Shown here piece by piece: positions 1 to 11,250 of a DNA stretch of 64,000 bases. The stretch's first letter is position 1, and each line of letters begins with the position of its first letter. This DNA is from Annona cherimola (taxonomy: Eukaryota; Streptophyta; Magnoliopsida; Magnoliales; Annonaceae). Made by a program: the position numbers and the translations under genes. Under the pieces are notes generated by a model, which saw nothing but the letters and a program-made list of their open reading frames with translations, was not told where the DNA came from and did no database searches. Location of the stretch: contig CM059972.1 of assembly GCA_030490835.1 (NCBI GenBank), positions 32,529,452 to 32,593,451 of the forward strand. Direction: 5' to 3'.

Positions 1-537
1 AATTTTACACTTGTATAAAAAAATTTTAAAAAAATAAAAAAAATGGATTAATGCACCTGGGTGCACTGAAGCTAAGTGCACTCGGGTGCAGAGGATCAGG
101 ATCCTTCGAATTTTCGACGCCCCTCTCGATTTTTTGAACCCTAAATCCTTTAAACCTCAATGTCTTCCATCCGCTCTTTTCCTTCCATTCGGCCAGCAAG
201 GAAACTTTCTCTGGCATCGGTAATTAAGGATTTGCAGCTCTCACTCAATCGACTCAATCAATTTGCGTGTCTAGTGTGTATGAAATCAAAAAACCCCTCT
301 TTCCCTCTTGGTTTTTGGACGCCCCTCCCACTCTCAATTTGCCAAGCAGGCAGCTTTCTCCGGCACTGGTAGTTAACTGCATTCTCAATGGCATCTCTTC
401 CCTCATCTCTTCCATTTTCCCCCTTCAAGCAACAGACTAGCAACACTTCTTCCCTACGCTTCCAACCACCTTCTCCGACATCAATTTCTTCCCTTCTCAG
501 TTAATGATTTCTTCCCTCCAACATTGTCTTCTTCCGT
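1..537. other. Unassigned flanking DNA, pyrimidine-rich
   Basis: This stretch is the left part of the site into which solo LTR G inserted. It begins AT-rich and becomes C/T-rich from about 115. Two passages resemble each other (near 115-235 and near 315-385, both with GACGCCCCTC and a CTCTGGCA / CTCCGGCA segment), so an old local duplication is likely. No retrotransposon domain is visible. It may be the 5' part of a decayed low-copy gene, but nothing proves this. Confidence 0.4.
388..504 (+). CDS. Possible short ORF resembling a transit peptide
   Basis: A 38-codon ORF starts at the ATG at 388 and ends in TAA at 502-504. The peptide begins MASLPSSLPF and is rich in Ser, Pro and Thr with few acidic residues, which is the composition of plant chloroplast transit peptides. 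The next bases (CTCAGTTAATG) could hold a splice site, and the site is cut by LTR G only 33 bases further on. No mature-protein exon can be identified in 3070-3222. It may simply be chance in C/T-rich DNA. I do not assign a function. Confidence 0.18.
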   Translation: MASLPSSLPFSPFKQQTSNTSSLRFQPPSPTSISSLLS

Positions 538-1377
538 TGTGAAACTCCGACCGTATACGCGTCATTTCGACATTGTAACCCTCGATTCTTTTGTAATTAT
601 TTTTATGATAAATGAAAATTCATGAATTATATTGATGAATATGTGTATTGGAGATTAAAATAATGCAATTAGGAATTTAACCCACATGAATAGTGCCCAT
701 GAATAGTGCATGTGAATAGTATCTGGGGATTAAGACACGTGATTAAGAATTAATCACTTGGATTAACCTAATCACAAAAAGACAAAATAGAGATTTAATC
801 ACTACAGGACAAAATAGCAATTCTTTTTGTTATTTTAATCCAAATTTGGATTTTTATGGAAAAATAAAGAAAAATTCATAATTTGCAATCCGGGTGTCGG
901 ATTTCGATGAAATTTTTTATGGATGGTTAAAAAATCATGATGGACATGATGAATGGGTTAAGATGTGATGAAAATCACAAATCAAGGGTCAAGATGACAC
1001 GTCAAATGAAGATAAAAAAGTAACCCAACTTTACATTAATTAACTTTTGACTTTTTATTTAAAATAAATAATTAAAAAGTAAAAAAATTAAATGCAAATG
1101 CAGCTGCAGCAGGGGGCAGTTGGGAGGTTTGAACATGATCAACGGTCCATGATCAATCTCATCTTAAATCAACGGTTAGGATTTATTTAGCCTAAATTAA
1201 TTAATTTTAAAAATAAATAAATAAATAAATAATAGGGCTGCATAGGGTGGGCTGGACCAGGCCTAGGGTGGCAGGTCTTGCCTCAAATCATTTTTCAAAA
1301 TTAAAAATAAATACCAATTTATAATTAAATACCTCAAAGCTAGGAGGTAAATTCCAAAATCTTGAAAAATCCAACCC

Positions 1378-1385
1378 TATAAATA
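1378..1385 (+). promoter_or_regulatory. LTR G TATA box
   Basis: TATAAATA followed by GGG lies in the middle of LTR G. The same TATA-plus-G-run arrangement occurs at the matching place in F, E, A and B, and CCAAGGCA follows at 1404-1411. This is the likely Pol II promoter of the element. Confidence 0.6.
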
Positions 1386-2535
1386 GGGCAGCAGGGGGGA
1401 CGTCCAAGGCACAATGAATCCCAGCTCCACTTGAGCCATTCCAAGTTCCCAAACTTTCCCACACGTCCAAGGAAGAAAAGGAGGAAGTTAGAGAGAGAAA
1501 AAGGTGAGAAAAAGTGGGATATCTCAACTTCGGGTAAGTGATTTCTACCCAAAATTTTTTTAGATGTTAAGTAGGGTAAAACCATGCTTAGATAATGTCT
1601 AAGCATGAGAAAATAAGTATAGATATAATTCTTAATTAGAATTATGCCGAAACATCAAAAATTTGAAGCAAAGATGGAACATCCGGGAAGATAACATATG
1701 ATATGTGTAAATAATACTCCAAAATTGATAAATGATAATTTAGGATATATGATTATGATAAATATGATGTTGGAATGATAATATATTAATTTCATGATTT
1801 TCGAAATTAAGGGTTATGCTTAAGTGAATTTATGTTGCTTTTTAATATACGGAGAAAGTGATTTTTTTAGCCAAGTAAATGATGATAAATTCAAAATGTG
1901 TAAATTTTTTCATGATATACTAAGCATAAGTCATGTCATGGTATTTTTTATTTTTGGAAAAAATGTCAATTTTTTGAACCCATGAACAGTAACCTCGGGT
2001 GAACAGTGATTTGCTACAGTAAATTTGCTACAGTAAACAACATGATTTTGGAGAAAATTTGAGATTAATATTTAAATATAATGATGGAATTTTTAAGGAA
2101 CCTATGGATAAAAATATCCATATAAAGAAATAATGCCCAAATATTATAGAGCATGCATGGGAAGCAGCTTGAATAGAAGAAATAAAATATCCTTTTTCCT
2201 TGAATAGGGAAAGGAAAAGAAGAGGTCGAGGACACCAGCTGAGAAGGTAAGCAAGTTATACCTTTTGCAAATTATTTCCAAAATGCTTGAAATTGTTTGT
2301 AAATTGCTTTATGAAATTTATTTAAGGTTGGCCATACTTATAACTGCTTTACATGAACCGAAGTTCATTTTGTTAAATTGTTTATTAAATGCTTTTTATG
2401 AAATTGTTTATGATTTGCAAATATCATGCTGGCATGTGTATGTAAATGAGCATGTGCACGAGGAATAAGTCATAGTTGAGGTAGTAAGCGGACCGATGTC
2501 CCCCTCACTATTGCCAAGTTGCTTATATAGGCCCA

Positions 2536-2552
2536 GGCCGGCGGTGACCTCC
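2536..2552 (+). other. GC-rich conserved LTR module (G copy)
   Basis: GGCCGGCGGTGACCTCC is a sharply GC-rich island in AT-rich LTR sequence. Related islands occur at about 22363 (D), 26986 and 36621 (A, reverse), 42905 and 55771 (B, reverse), 51317 (C, reverse) and 62655 (F). Its function is unknown. Confidence 0.5.
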
Positions 2553-2690
2553 TTGAGATAGGAGCATGTATGGGATGGGTACCTAGCTAGGGTCGCAACT
2601 AAAGGAATGTCATGAATGCTATGTATGCATTGCATTTGTATTTTATGAAATGCATGAAAATGAATGAAAAATTATGTATGACTTGCTTAC

Positions 2691-2706
2691 TGAGTATTAT
2701 TACTCA
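2691..2706. other. Conserved 6-bp hairpin TGAGTA-N4-TACTCA (LTR G)
   Basis: TGAGTA-TTAT-TACTCA is a perfect inverted repeat. It follows CTTGCTTAC and precedes an ACAGACAGG segment, as in the other gypsy LTRs of the window. It lies about 360 bases from the 3' end of the LTR. Confidence 0.55.
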
Positions 2707-3069
2707 CCCATGCTCTTTCAACAACAGACAGGAAATGATGATGAAGCCAGCATGCCAAGTGATATGTTGTTTTTTTATATGAATGTTGTATATATAAACT
2801 TTATGTAAAGACAATGATGATAATTTTGAGATGGAAATGAATATTTTTATTTCAAATAAAAATATTTATGGAACAGTTTTTTATCATAACTGTGATATGT
2901 GAAATATATTTCATGTTTGATGAAGGATGAAAATTTTCCATGTATTGATGTTATATAAATATATAAAAAAATCCTACTGTGTGATTAGGGCAATAATCTT
3001 GAGTCACGTTTACCAATCAAATCGATCCCGGAGTAAGGCTTCTAGGCACCCCAGTTTGGGGGTGCCACA

Positions 3070-3222
3070 TCCGTATTTTTTTGTCATCTCTATCTCTATC
3101 CATTTCTATGCCGCCCCTGCAATTGTCGTCATCGGATGTTCAAAGCTTGTTCATTGGTAATCATTGTCATTCCAAACACTTGCCAACACGTCCAAGGTGA
3201 TTCGAGCTTCAAGGCCCTACCT
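3070..3222. other. Unassigned flanking DNA, continued
   Basis: This is the continuation of the 1-537 sequence after the LTR G insertion; its first five bases are the right TSD copy. I see no ORF of note and no recognisable repeat. It ends where the copia LTR terminus begins (TGTTGAGA at 3223). Confidence 0.4.
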
Positions 3223-3315
3223 TGTTGAGAAAAGGATGCTAAAAATAATTCATTTATAAAAAAAATTACACCTAAAAATATAATTTGGACACCCTTACTC
3301 TAAACTTATAAACTT
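3223..3315 (-). repeat. Truncated 3' LTR end of copia copy 1
   Basis: These bases match the PBS-side end of the central LTR (6636-6730): TGTTGAGAAAA, then AT-rich sequence to CTCTAAACTTATAAACT. At about 3315 the match jumps to RT sequence (compare 8128 in copy 2). The join therefore marks an internal deletion that spans most of the LTR. Confidence 0.8.
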
Positions 3316-3890
3316 ACAAATAGACTTGAGTCGGCTGGTTCAACAGAATAACCACTTTGTAATAAAAATTCAACAGTCTTACCATATCACGCTCTCGACA
3401 CTTGCTTTAGTCCATATAGGGCCTTTTTCAGCTTGCAGACGTACTCTGGATGGATTGTGCTCTCGAACCCTCTGGGTTGTATCATATATATTTCTCGATC
3501 TAATTTGCCATGGAGATGCATTCTTGACTCCATTTGCCAGAGCTTCCATGACTTGTTAGCTTCAAGTGTCAGTAATACTCAAACTATCGTAATCTTTGCC
3601 ACTAGGCTAAATGTTTCATCATAATCTCCTCCATTCTTCTGAGAAAACCCACGTGCTACCAGCCGAGCTTTATATCTTTCGATTGATCTATCAAACCGTA
3701 ACTTTAATTTGTACACCCATTCGCATGATATGGGTTGCACATCTCTCAGTTTTGGTACCAAGTCCCATGTCTTGTTTTGCTTCAATACTTGAATTTATTC
3801 TTCCATAGCCTTCCTCCATTTTAGATTGTGGGATGCATACTCGTACGTGACTGGTTCCACTTCTTCAGTTGCTTCGAGCACTGCTGCATT
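3316..3890 (-). pseudogene. Copia RT fragment, copy 1
   Basis: Minus-strand reading gives the start of copia reverse transcriptase: [20 protein letters not shown] and [16 protein letters not shown] are visible (about 3785-3579), followed in broken frames by the segment matching 8130-8320 of copy 2. The YVDD catalytic box and everything after it are deleted at 3315. Stops and frame changes separate it from integrase upstream. It is close to copy 2 in sequence and cannot encode a working enzyme. Confidence 0.8.
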
Positions 3891-4147
3891 AGCATATTTT
3901 GGATTCGGCTTCCATTGTCTGTTAGATCGCCGTGGAACAGGTCTTGCTTTTTCTTACTCATTGAACTCTTCGATCTGACTCAATCTTTCTTCTTCAATAC
4001 TCCTGTAATGCATGCTTGTTTGCCATGGGCTATCTGATTTTTCAGGTGACTTGGACTCCTCTCTACTTGGTGAGAGTTCATCCTCCTCAATTGCCTCCTT
4101 TGTTGATTGAGTTTGACCTGGTTGGATTTACTCCTGCAGTCATTCCT

Positions 4148-5463
4148 TTAACTGTTCTTCCTTTTTTTGGAGTCAGGTAGTAAGACTGCCTGTGATGACC
4201 ACCATGAAGATGCCTCATTGAAAATTACATTTCGTGAGACAAAGCATCGACCTGTGGTTGGATCACAACATCTCCAACCTTTTCTTTGGCTATCATACCC
4301 AACAAATATGCAGTTAATGACCTTTTTGTCGAACTTACTACGGAGGTGGTCAGGAATAAATACATAGCAGACGCATCCAAACACACGAAAATGACTTATC
4401 GTTGGTTTGGTGCTCCTCAATTTCTCAAAAGGAGAAATATACCCAAGTCTGGGTTGAGGAAGCCTAATTATGACATGGGCAGCGGTCTTCATGCATTCAG
4501 CCCAAAATTTTGGTGGCACATTCTTGGTATGCAACATACTTCTGCATATCTCTGTCGAGTGTCGATTTTTCCTTTCTGCCACTCCATTCTGCTGTGGCTT
4601 GTTTAGCCAAGTTAGTTGTTGGTGTATCTTACACCTTTACAGAAACTCTGAGAATTCAGCTGATGTATACTCTCCCCCATTGTCTTGCGTAGGCACCGTA
4701 TTTTTCGGCCTATTTCACTTTTCACTTTTGGCTTAAATTCTTTGAATTTAGTAAACGCCTTAGATTTTTCTTTCATAAAATCAACCTAGACGTACCTTGA
4801 ATACTCGTCAATGAAGGTTATCATGTACTTGTAGCCGCTAATGGATAACTACTTCACTCGTCCAAATACATATGAGTGTACTATCTCGAGAGGCACCTTG
4901 GTCTGAAATTTTGACTCCTCATACGGTAGTTGATGTGCCTTTCAGAACTGACATCCAGTACATACCGTATCCTCTTGAATATCTAGCTCGAGAAGGCCTC
5001 TGAACATAGACTTCTTTATCATCTGCTTCCGCTTGTGATAGCTTATGTGTCTTAGCCATGCGTGCCATAAATCTACAGTTTCATTCCTCCCTGTCTTGTC
5101 TACGTATGCCGTCTGTGTGGACATCCCATAGACGGACTCAAGTCGATGCCCTTCCATGATCGATTCATTTGTTATTTTAAATTTAGGATATACCCTTACA
5201 TCATTTGGGCCGAACACCACATAATTTTCACAGGCGGTGAGTTGTGAGATAGATAATAACTTTTTCTTCATACCTGGTCCATGGAACACATTTTTCAATT
5301 ATACTTTCTGTGAGCTTAATCGAGGGGTAAACGTAGTCTTGCCGATATGGGTGATGGGTAGCTTCAAGCTGTTAGCTGTTACGACTACTTGTCCTCCTTT
5401 ATACTCAGATGTACTGGTCAGCTTCTCATAGTCTCCTATCATGTGATTGGAACATCCAGAATC
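4148..5463 (-). pseudogene. Copia protease-integrase region, copy 1
   Basis: From right to left on the minus strand: a protease active-site motif DSGCSNHM (5463-5440), the GAG-pre-integrase domain with a degenerate zinc finger ending CTGCQF (5298-4942), the integrase core and its C-terminal part (FWAECMKTAAHVIIRLP, FRVFGCVCYVF, GYDSQRKGWR; 4582-4148). In the core the usual HSDVFG reads HSYVFG (about 4860), so the first catalytic Asp is gone. The second Asp (QDNGGEYTS, about 4680) and Glu (NGVAERKN) can still be read. Several stops break the frame. It lies between gag and RT, the Ty1/copia order. Confidence 0.83.
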
Positions 5464-5608
5464 AAAAATTCAATCATCATTTTAGTCAATTAATTTTTCA
5501 CTTACTAATATGAGAGCCGACTCCTCTTCTGTCTTGATGATGCAGGATGCCGCCATCTCTTGGAGCTCTTCTATTGCAAGGGATGCTTGAAGATCCCATT
5601 CTTCTTAT

Positions 5609-6479
5609 TTATGGATAGAGGTCGTAGCATTTCCTCTGCCCGCTTGAACCAGTAGTCTCTGGCAAAGTGGTCACTTTTGCTATAGTTGTAACACTGGTCC
5701 TGTCATCGGGATCTCTTCTCTCTTTTATACCCACCTTGACGAGCTCCGCCTTGCTGCGAGCTTTGTCCTTGTTGTCTCCTTTGCCAACTTCCCTCTTGCT
5801 TTCTTGTGTTATCTCCATTTAGCCTCGTAGCTACTCAATCTCTTCTTTGGAATTCTCTTTTTTACTAAAGAGAGCATTCTCCTCCTCCTTTAGTGAAACT
5901 TTAGTTTGCTTTTCAAAAGCTTCTTAGTTGGAAAAAATATTTTCCAACTCGATTAGAGTTGGTTCTTTGGCCCATCCTTGGTAGCATCGATAATCCCATT
6001 GTACTCTGGCCTTAAGCCATGGATGATAATCCTCCTCATCCTAGTCTCAGAGATCGAATTTTCTGAATCTAAATTTGAAATTTCTCCATAAAGAAATTTA
6101 ACTTTGGAGAAATATTTACTTACCGTGATATTCTGCTGCGAAATGGATAACAACTCATTTTCCAACTGCTGGAGCTTTGCATTATTTTCCTCGTGTATAG
6201 TGCTGCGAGGGTGTCCCATGCCTCTTTGGATGTTTGAGCATCCGTAATCTTCTGTAGCAACTGTTCAATGGTTACTACTAGCACGTACATGGCTTCGACA
6301 GTTTTTATCTTCCACCTCTTCAATTCCTCATCATCTGTGGGTGGCACAGTACTATTGCCGCCAACTATATCCCACAGATCTTGACCAAGTAGATAAAATC
6401 GCATACGTAAACACCAAGTATTATAGTTGTTATAATTTAGTTTTTCAATGGAGCTTACCGAGGTAGAAATATCCATCAT
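5609..6479 (-). pseudogene. Copia gag, copy 1
   Basis: Gag begins near 6479 (DISTSVSSIEKLNYNNYNTW), followed by LLGQDLWDIVGG and a KEAWDTLAALY segment, the UBN2-type copia capsid. A frame change near 6200 leads to a second piece (HEENNAKLQQLENELLSISQ...MRRIIIHGLRPEY). The zinc knuckle near 5680 reads CYNYSKSDHFARDYW, so two of the usual CCHC cysteines are replaced. I prefer the ATG at 6479 to the one at 6500 because copy 2 starts at the equivalent codon. Non-functional. Confidence 0.82.
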
Positions 6480-6621
6480 TGTGACTTGGTAAGCCAGCAC
6501 TTTTCTAAGTAAGCTTGGTCCCAGACCAATCGGTTTTACAGTCCCAGACCGCGCACATGCATAGTCTCTTCATTCTTGTCTAGCTGGTGTAGCCTTCACG
6601 AACCACGATCCCCGACCCTTA

Positions 6622-6633
6622 GCTCTGATACCA
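6622..6633 (-). other. Primer-binding site of copia copy 1
   Basis: On the minus strand TGGTATCAGAGC follows the LTR terminus CA after two bases. This is the classic plant PBS complementary to the 3' end of initiator tRNA-Met, and it fixes both the LTR end and the element orientation. Confidence 0.9.
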
Positions 6634-6635
6634 AT

Positions 6636-7110
6636 TGTTGAGAAAAAGATGCTAAAAATAATTTATTTATAAAAAAATTACACCTAAAAATATAATTTGC
6701 ACACCCTTACTCTAAACTTATAAACTCCCATATATATAGCACTAGCACTATCCACAATTCACTCTATAATCGTCTTACTCTTAGCTCACCACTCATAATA
6801 CCACTCATAATCTACCCTTAAGCTCACACATCTCACACCTTACACCGAATGCTCTTACTTAACTCACCACCTACGCACACACCACTTGTTCACGTTACAC
6901 ATTACTAATGCATTCAGCAAATTCATGCACCATGCGTTAGAGGCCTGCCCCTTTTTATAACTTTGATCCACCATCATGCATGAGCTGTACATAGCTCAAC
7001 TTCGGCCTTTGTGCAAATCTAGAAAAATCCAGATAATGGCGGTGCAAATCATTAGTCGACTACATAGTCTTCTAGAAAAATCCAAATTTAAAGGCGGTGC
7101 TGCTTTTTCA
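6636..7110 (-). repeat. Central LTR shared by two copia copies
   Basis: The LTR is 475 bp and reads TGAAAAAGCAGC...TTTTTCTCAACA on the minus strand. It is preceded by a PPT belonging to copy 2 and followed by a PBS belonging to copy 1, so it is the 3' LTR of one and the 5' LTR of the other. The stop codon (TGA) of the copy 2 polyprotein overlaps its first bases (7110-7108). Confidence 0.88.
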
Positions 7111-8737
7111 ATTCTCCCCCTCAGCACCGACTTTCTTCTTTTCCTCCATTCTGATATTCACACCAATTCGACTTCTAAATTTTTCAAACTTTGTTGTAGT
7201 TAGTCCCTTAGTAAATATGTCAACAACTTGATCTTCTGTGTTGATGTGCTCCATCTGGATTTCTTTGTGTAGCACTTTCTCTCGTATAAAGTGATAATGT
7301 ACTTCAACGTGCTTGTTTCTAGCATGGAATACTGGATTCTTTACTAGGCATATAGCAGACTCATTATCGTAGTATAGGCACACTGAATAATCAGTAGGCT
7401 GGTGTAGATCTTTCATAAGCTGCATCAGTCACTTGGTTTCTTGTGATGCCATAGCCGTTACTCTATATTCTGCTTCAGTTGTTGATAGAGACACGGTCGG
7501 CTGTCTCTTGCTACACCATGAGACTGCCGCTGTTCCGAGATCAAATATATATCCAGTGGTTGATCTCCTTGTGTCATGGTCTCCAACATAATCAGCATCA
7601 CAATATCCTGCTACCTTGCATATTGCGTTCTTCTTATATAAGAGACCAAGATTAACGGTTCCTTTTATGTACCTTAATATGCATCGAACTGCATCTAGAT
7701 GCGGCTTCCTTGATTTCTCCATACAACGACTTGCTATGCTGACAACGAATGCTATATCCGGTCGTGTAAAAGTTAGGTAGATTAAACTACCCACTAGCTA
7801 CCGATACATTATCGAATTTGCTAACTCTTGACCTTCTAGTGAGCATAGCTTGGTATTGGGCTCTATAGGTGTAGAGATGGACTTGCAGTCGAGCAACCCA
7901 TACTTCTTTAGCAAGTCTTGAGTGTACCTCTGCTGACATAGGAATATCCCTTCTTTTGTACGCTCAACTTCTAGCCCAACAAAGTGTTTCAATTCTCCAA
8001 AGTCTTTCATCAGAAAATGAACTGAGAGATTGACCTTGGTTTGACTGACCTCCCTTTCATCATCACCAGTAATGATGAGATCATCTACATATACTAGCAC
8101 TATTGCTAGCTTTCTATTTTTATTTTTCACGAATAGACTTGAGTCGGCTGGTGCAACAGAATAACCATTTTGTAATAAGAATTCAAAAATCTTACCATAC
8201 CACGCTCTCGGCACCTGCTTTAGTCCATATAGGGCCTTTTTCAGCTTGCAGACGTACTCTGGATGGGTTTTGCTCTCAAACCCTCTGGGTTGTATCATAT
8301 ATATTTCTCGATCAGTTCATTATGAAGATGCATTCTTGATGTCCATTTGCCAGAGCTTCCATGACTTGCTAGCTGCAAGTGCCAATAATACTCGAACTGT
8401 CGTAATCTTTACCACTGGGCCAAATGTTTCATCATAATCTAGCTCATACTTCTGAGAAAACCCACGTGCTACCAACCAAGCTTTATATCTTTTAATTGAT
8501 CCGTCGAGCCGTAACTTTAATTTGTACACCCATTTGCATGATATGGGTTCCACATCTCTCAGTTTTGGTACCAGGTCCCATGTCTCGTTTTGCTTCAAGG
8601 CTTGAATTTCTTCTTCCATATCCTTCCTCCATTTTAGACTATGGGGTGCTTCCTCGTACGTGACTGGTTTCGCTTCATCAGTTGCTTCGAGCACTGCTGT
8701 ATTAGCATATTTTGGATTCCGCTTCTGTTGTTTGTTA
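7108..8737 (-). pseudogene. Copia RT and RNase H, copy 2
   Basis: Read on the minus strand: RT N-terminus ([37 protein letters not shown]; 8694-8320), RT palm with the intact catalytic box [11 protein letters not shown] and [12 protein letters not shown] (8298-7798), connection and RNase H ([39 protein letters not shown]; 7794-7429), then the C-terminus with DNESAICLVKNPVFHAR and VDIFTKGL, ending at 7108. Single stops between these blocks break an otherwise well preserved polyprotein. Lacking an intact frame it is inactive. This is the best preserved copia enzyme part in the window. Confidence 0.88.
7112..7122 (-). other. Polypurine tract of copia copy 2
   Basis: GAGGGGGAGAA on the minus strand lies just before the LTR start TGAAAAAG. 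It is the plus-strand primer site expected next to a 3' LTR. Confidence 0.85.
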
Positions 8738-9013
8738 GATTACCATGGAACAGGTCTTGCTTTTTCTTGCTCATCGAACTCTTCGATCTGACTTGGTCTT
8801 TCTTCTTCAATACTCCTGTGGTGCACCCTTTTGCCATGGGCTATTTGATTTTTCTGGTGACTTGGACTCCTCTCTACTTGGTGAGAGTTCACCCTCCTCA
8901 ATTATCTCCTCTGTTGACTGAGTTTGACCTGGCTCGATTCACTCCTATAGTCTTTCCTTTAATTGTTCTTCTATTTCATTAGAGTCAAGTAGTAAGACTA
9001 CCTGTGATGACCA

Positions 9014-10275
9014 CTAAGAAGATGCCTCATCGAAAATTACATTTCGTGAGACAAAGCATCGACCTGTGGTTGGATCACAACATCTCCAACCTTTTCTTTG
9101 GCTATCATACCGAACAAATATGCAACAAATGACTTTTTTTGTCAAACTTACTACGGAGGTAGTCAGGAATAAATACATAGCAAACGCATCCAAACACACG
9201 GAAATGACTTACCGTTGGTTTGGTGCTCTGCAATTTCTCAAAAGGAGAAATATACCCAGGTCTGGGTTGAGGAAGCCTATTTATGACATGGGCAGCAGTC
9301 TTCATGCATTCAGCCCAAAATTTTGGTGGCATATTCTTGGCATGCAACATACTTCTGCATATCTCTGTAAAGTGTCAATTTTTCCTTTCTGCTACTCCAT
9401 TCTGCTGTGGCTTGTTTGGGCAAGTCAGCTGTCGGCGTATCTTACACCTTTGCAGAAACTCTGAGAATTCAACTGATGTATACTCTCCCCCATTATCTTG
9501 CGTAGGCACCGTATTTTTCGGCCTATTTCACTTTTCACTTTTGGCTTAAATTCTTTGAATTTAGTAAATGCCTCAGATTTTTCTTTCATAAAGTCAACCT
9601 AGACATACCTTGAATAGTCGTCAATGAAGGTTATCATGTACTGGTAGCCGCTAATGGATGATTGCTTCACTCGTCCAAATACTTATGAGTGTACTATCTC
9701 GAGAGGTACCTTGGTCTGAAATTTTGACTCCTCATACAATAGTTGATGTGCCTTTCCGAACTGACATCCGGCACATACCGTATCCTCTTGAATATCTAGC
9801 TCGGGAAGGCCTCTGAACATAGACTTCTTTATCATCTGCTTCCACTTGTGATAGCTTATGTGTCCCAACTGTGCATGCCATAAAAATGCAGTTTCATTCC
9901 TCCTTGTCTTGTCTACGTATGTTGTCTGTGCAGACATCACATAGACGGACTCAAGTCGATGCCCTTCCATGATCGACTCATTTGTTATTTTTAATTTAGG
10001 ATATACCCTTACATCATTTGGGCCGAACACTACATAATTTTCAGAGGCGGTGAGTTGTGAGACAGATAATAAGTTTTTCTTCATACCTGGTACGTGGAGC
10101 ACATTTTCCAATTGTACTTTCTATTAGCCGAATCGAGGAGTAAAGTAGTCTTGCCGATATGGGTGATGGGCAGCTTCGAGCTGTTAGCTATTACGACTAC
10201 TTGTCCTCCTTTGTACTCAGATGTACTGGTCAGCTTCTCATAATCTCCTATCATGTGATTGAAACATCCAGAATT
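9014..10275 (-). pseudogene. Copia protease-integrase region, copy 2
   Basis: The GAG-pre-integrase domain is well kept ([41 protein letters not shown]; 10111-9683). The HSDVFG position of the integrase core holds a stop codon (about 9685), and DNGGEYTS with NGVAERKN follows near 9490-9390. The C-terminal part reads FWAECMKTAAHVINRLPQP and FRVFGCVCYVF (9350-9105). The protease motif near 10275-10252 reads NSGCFNHM where copy 1 has DSGCSNHM, so the catalytic Asp is replaced by Asn. Non-functional. Confidence 0.82.
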
Positions 10276-10382
10276 GACAATTCAATCGTCATTTTAGTCA
10301 ATTAATTTTTCACTTACTAATATGAAAGTCGACTCCTCTTTTGTCTTGATGATGCAGGATGCCGCCATCTGTTGGAGCTCTT

Positions 10383-11250
10383 CTATTGCATTTCCCTCCG
10401 CTTGTTTGATCCAGTAGTCTCTCGCAAAGTGGCCTCTTTTGCCATTATTGTAACACTGGTCCTTCTGTCGTCGGGATCTCTTCTTTCTTTTATCGCCACC
10501 TTGACGAGATCCCCCTTGCTACGAGCTTTGTCCTTGCTGCCTCCTTTGTTAGTTTTCCTCTTGCTTTCTTGTGTTGTCTCCATTTGGCCTCGTAGCTACT
10601 CGATCTCTACTTTGGAATTCTCTCTTTTTACTAAAGAGAGCATTCTCCTCCTCCTTTAGCAAAACTTTAGACATTTGCTTGTCTAAAGCTTCTTCATTGG
10701 CGAAAATATTTTCCAACTCGATTAGAGTTGGTTCTTTGGCCCATCCTCGATAGCAGCGATAATCCTATGGTACTCTAGCTTTAAGCCATGGATGATAATG
10801 CTCTTCATCCTAGTCTTAGATATCAAATTTTCTGGGCCTAAATTTGAAATTTCTCCACAAAGAAATTTAACTTTGGAAAAATATTCACTTACCGTCATAT
10901 TCTACTGCGAAATGGATAACAACTCATTTTCCAACTGATGGAGCTTTGCATCATTTTTTTCTCGTGTATAGTGCTGTTATTGTGTCTCATGCCTCTTTGG
11001 GTGTTTTAGCATCCTTAATCTTCTACAGCAACTATTCAGTGGTTACTGCTAGCACGTACATGGCTTTGCTAACTTTTATCTTCCACCTCTTCAATTCCTC
11101 GTCATCTATGGGTGGCACAGTACTATTACCGCCAACTATGTCCCACAGATCTTGACCAAGCAGATAAAACTGCATATGCAAACACCAAGTATTATAGTTG
11201 TTATAATTTAGCTTCTCAATGGAGCTTACCGAGGTAGAAATATCTGTCAT
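10383..11250 (-). pseudogene. Copia gag, copy 2
   Basis: The gag N-terminus (DISTSVSSIEKLNYNNYNTW, LLGQDLWDIVGG) starts at the ATG at 11250 and stays open to 11032. Broken pieces of the capsid follow, then a basic linker (10583-10383). The zinc knuckle near 10460-10420 reads CYNNGKRGHFARDYW and lacks two cysteines. Neighbouring protease and integrase remnants follow downstream on the same strand. Confidence 0.8.

Larger units (their letters stand above)
538..3069 (+). mobile_element. Solo LTR G (gypsy, TGTGAAACYC family)
   Basis: The element starts TGTGAAACTCC and ends GGGGTGCCACA. It is flanked on both sides by TCCGT (533-537 and 3070-3074), a perfect 5-bp TSD. No PBS follows and no PPT precedes it, so it is a solo LTR of about 2.5 kb, left after LTR-LTR recombination. 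The first 1.6 kb is homologous to 60547-62140 (LTR F), and the end matches the GTTTACCAATC...GCCACA terminus shared by all gypsy LTRs here. A TATA box, a GC-rich module (2536-2552) and the TGAGTA hairpin (2691-2706) lie inside. Confidence 0.88.
3223..7110 (-). mobile_element. Ty1/copia element, copy 1 (deleted)
   Basis: Read on the minus strand: a 5' LTR (7110-6636), PBS, gag, protease, integrase and the first part of RT, then an abrupt join at about 3315 to the last ~93 bases of the 3' LTR. RT from the palm onward, RNase H, the PPT and most of the 3' LTR are missing. The 5' LTR also serves as the 3' LTR of copy 2 (7111-11362), so the two form a tandem. No TSD can be tested because copy 2 is truncated at its far side. 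Confidence 0.85.

Noticed and set aside
4286..4606. Plus-strand ORFs over the copia integrase region (also 9066-9464)
   Set aside because: Antisense shadows of the well-matched integrase C-terminus on the minus strand; both copies show them because the copies are similar.
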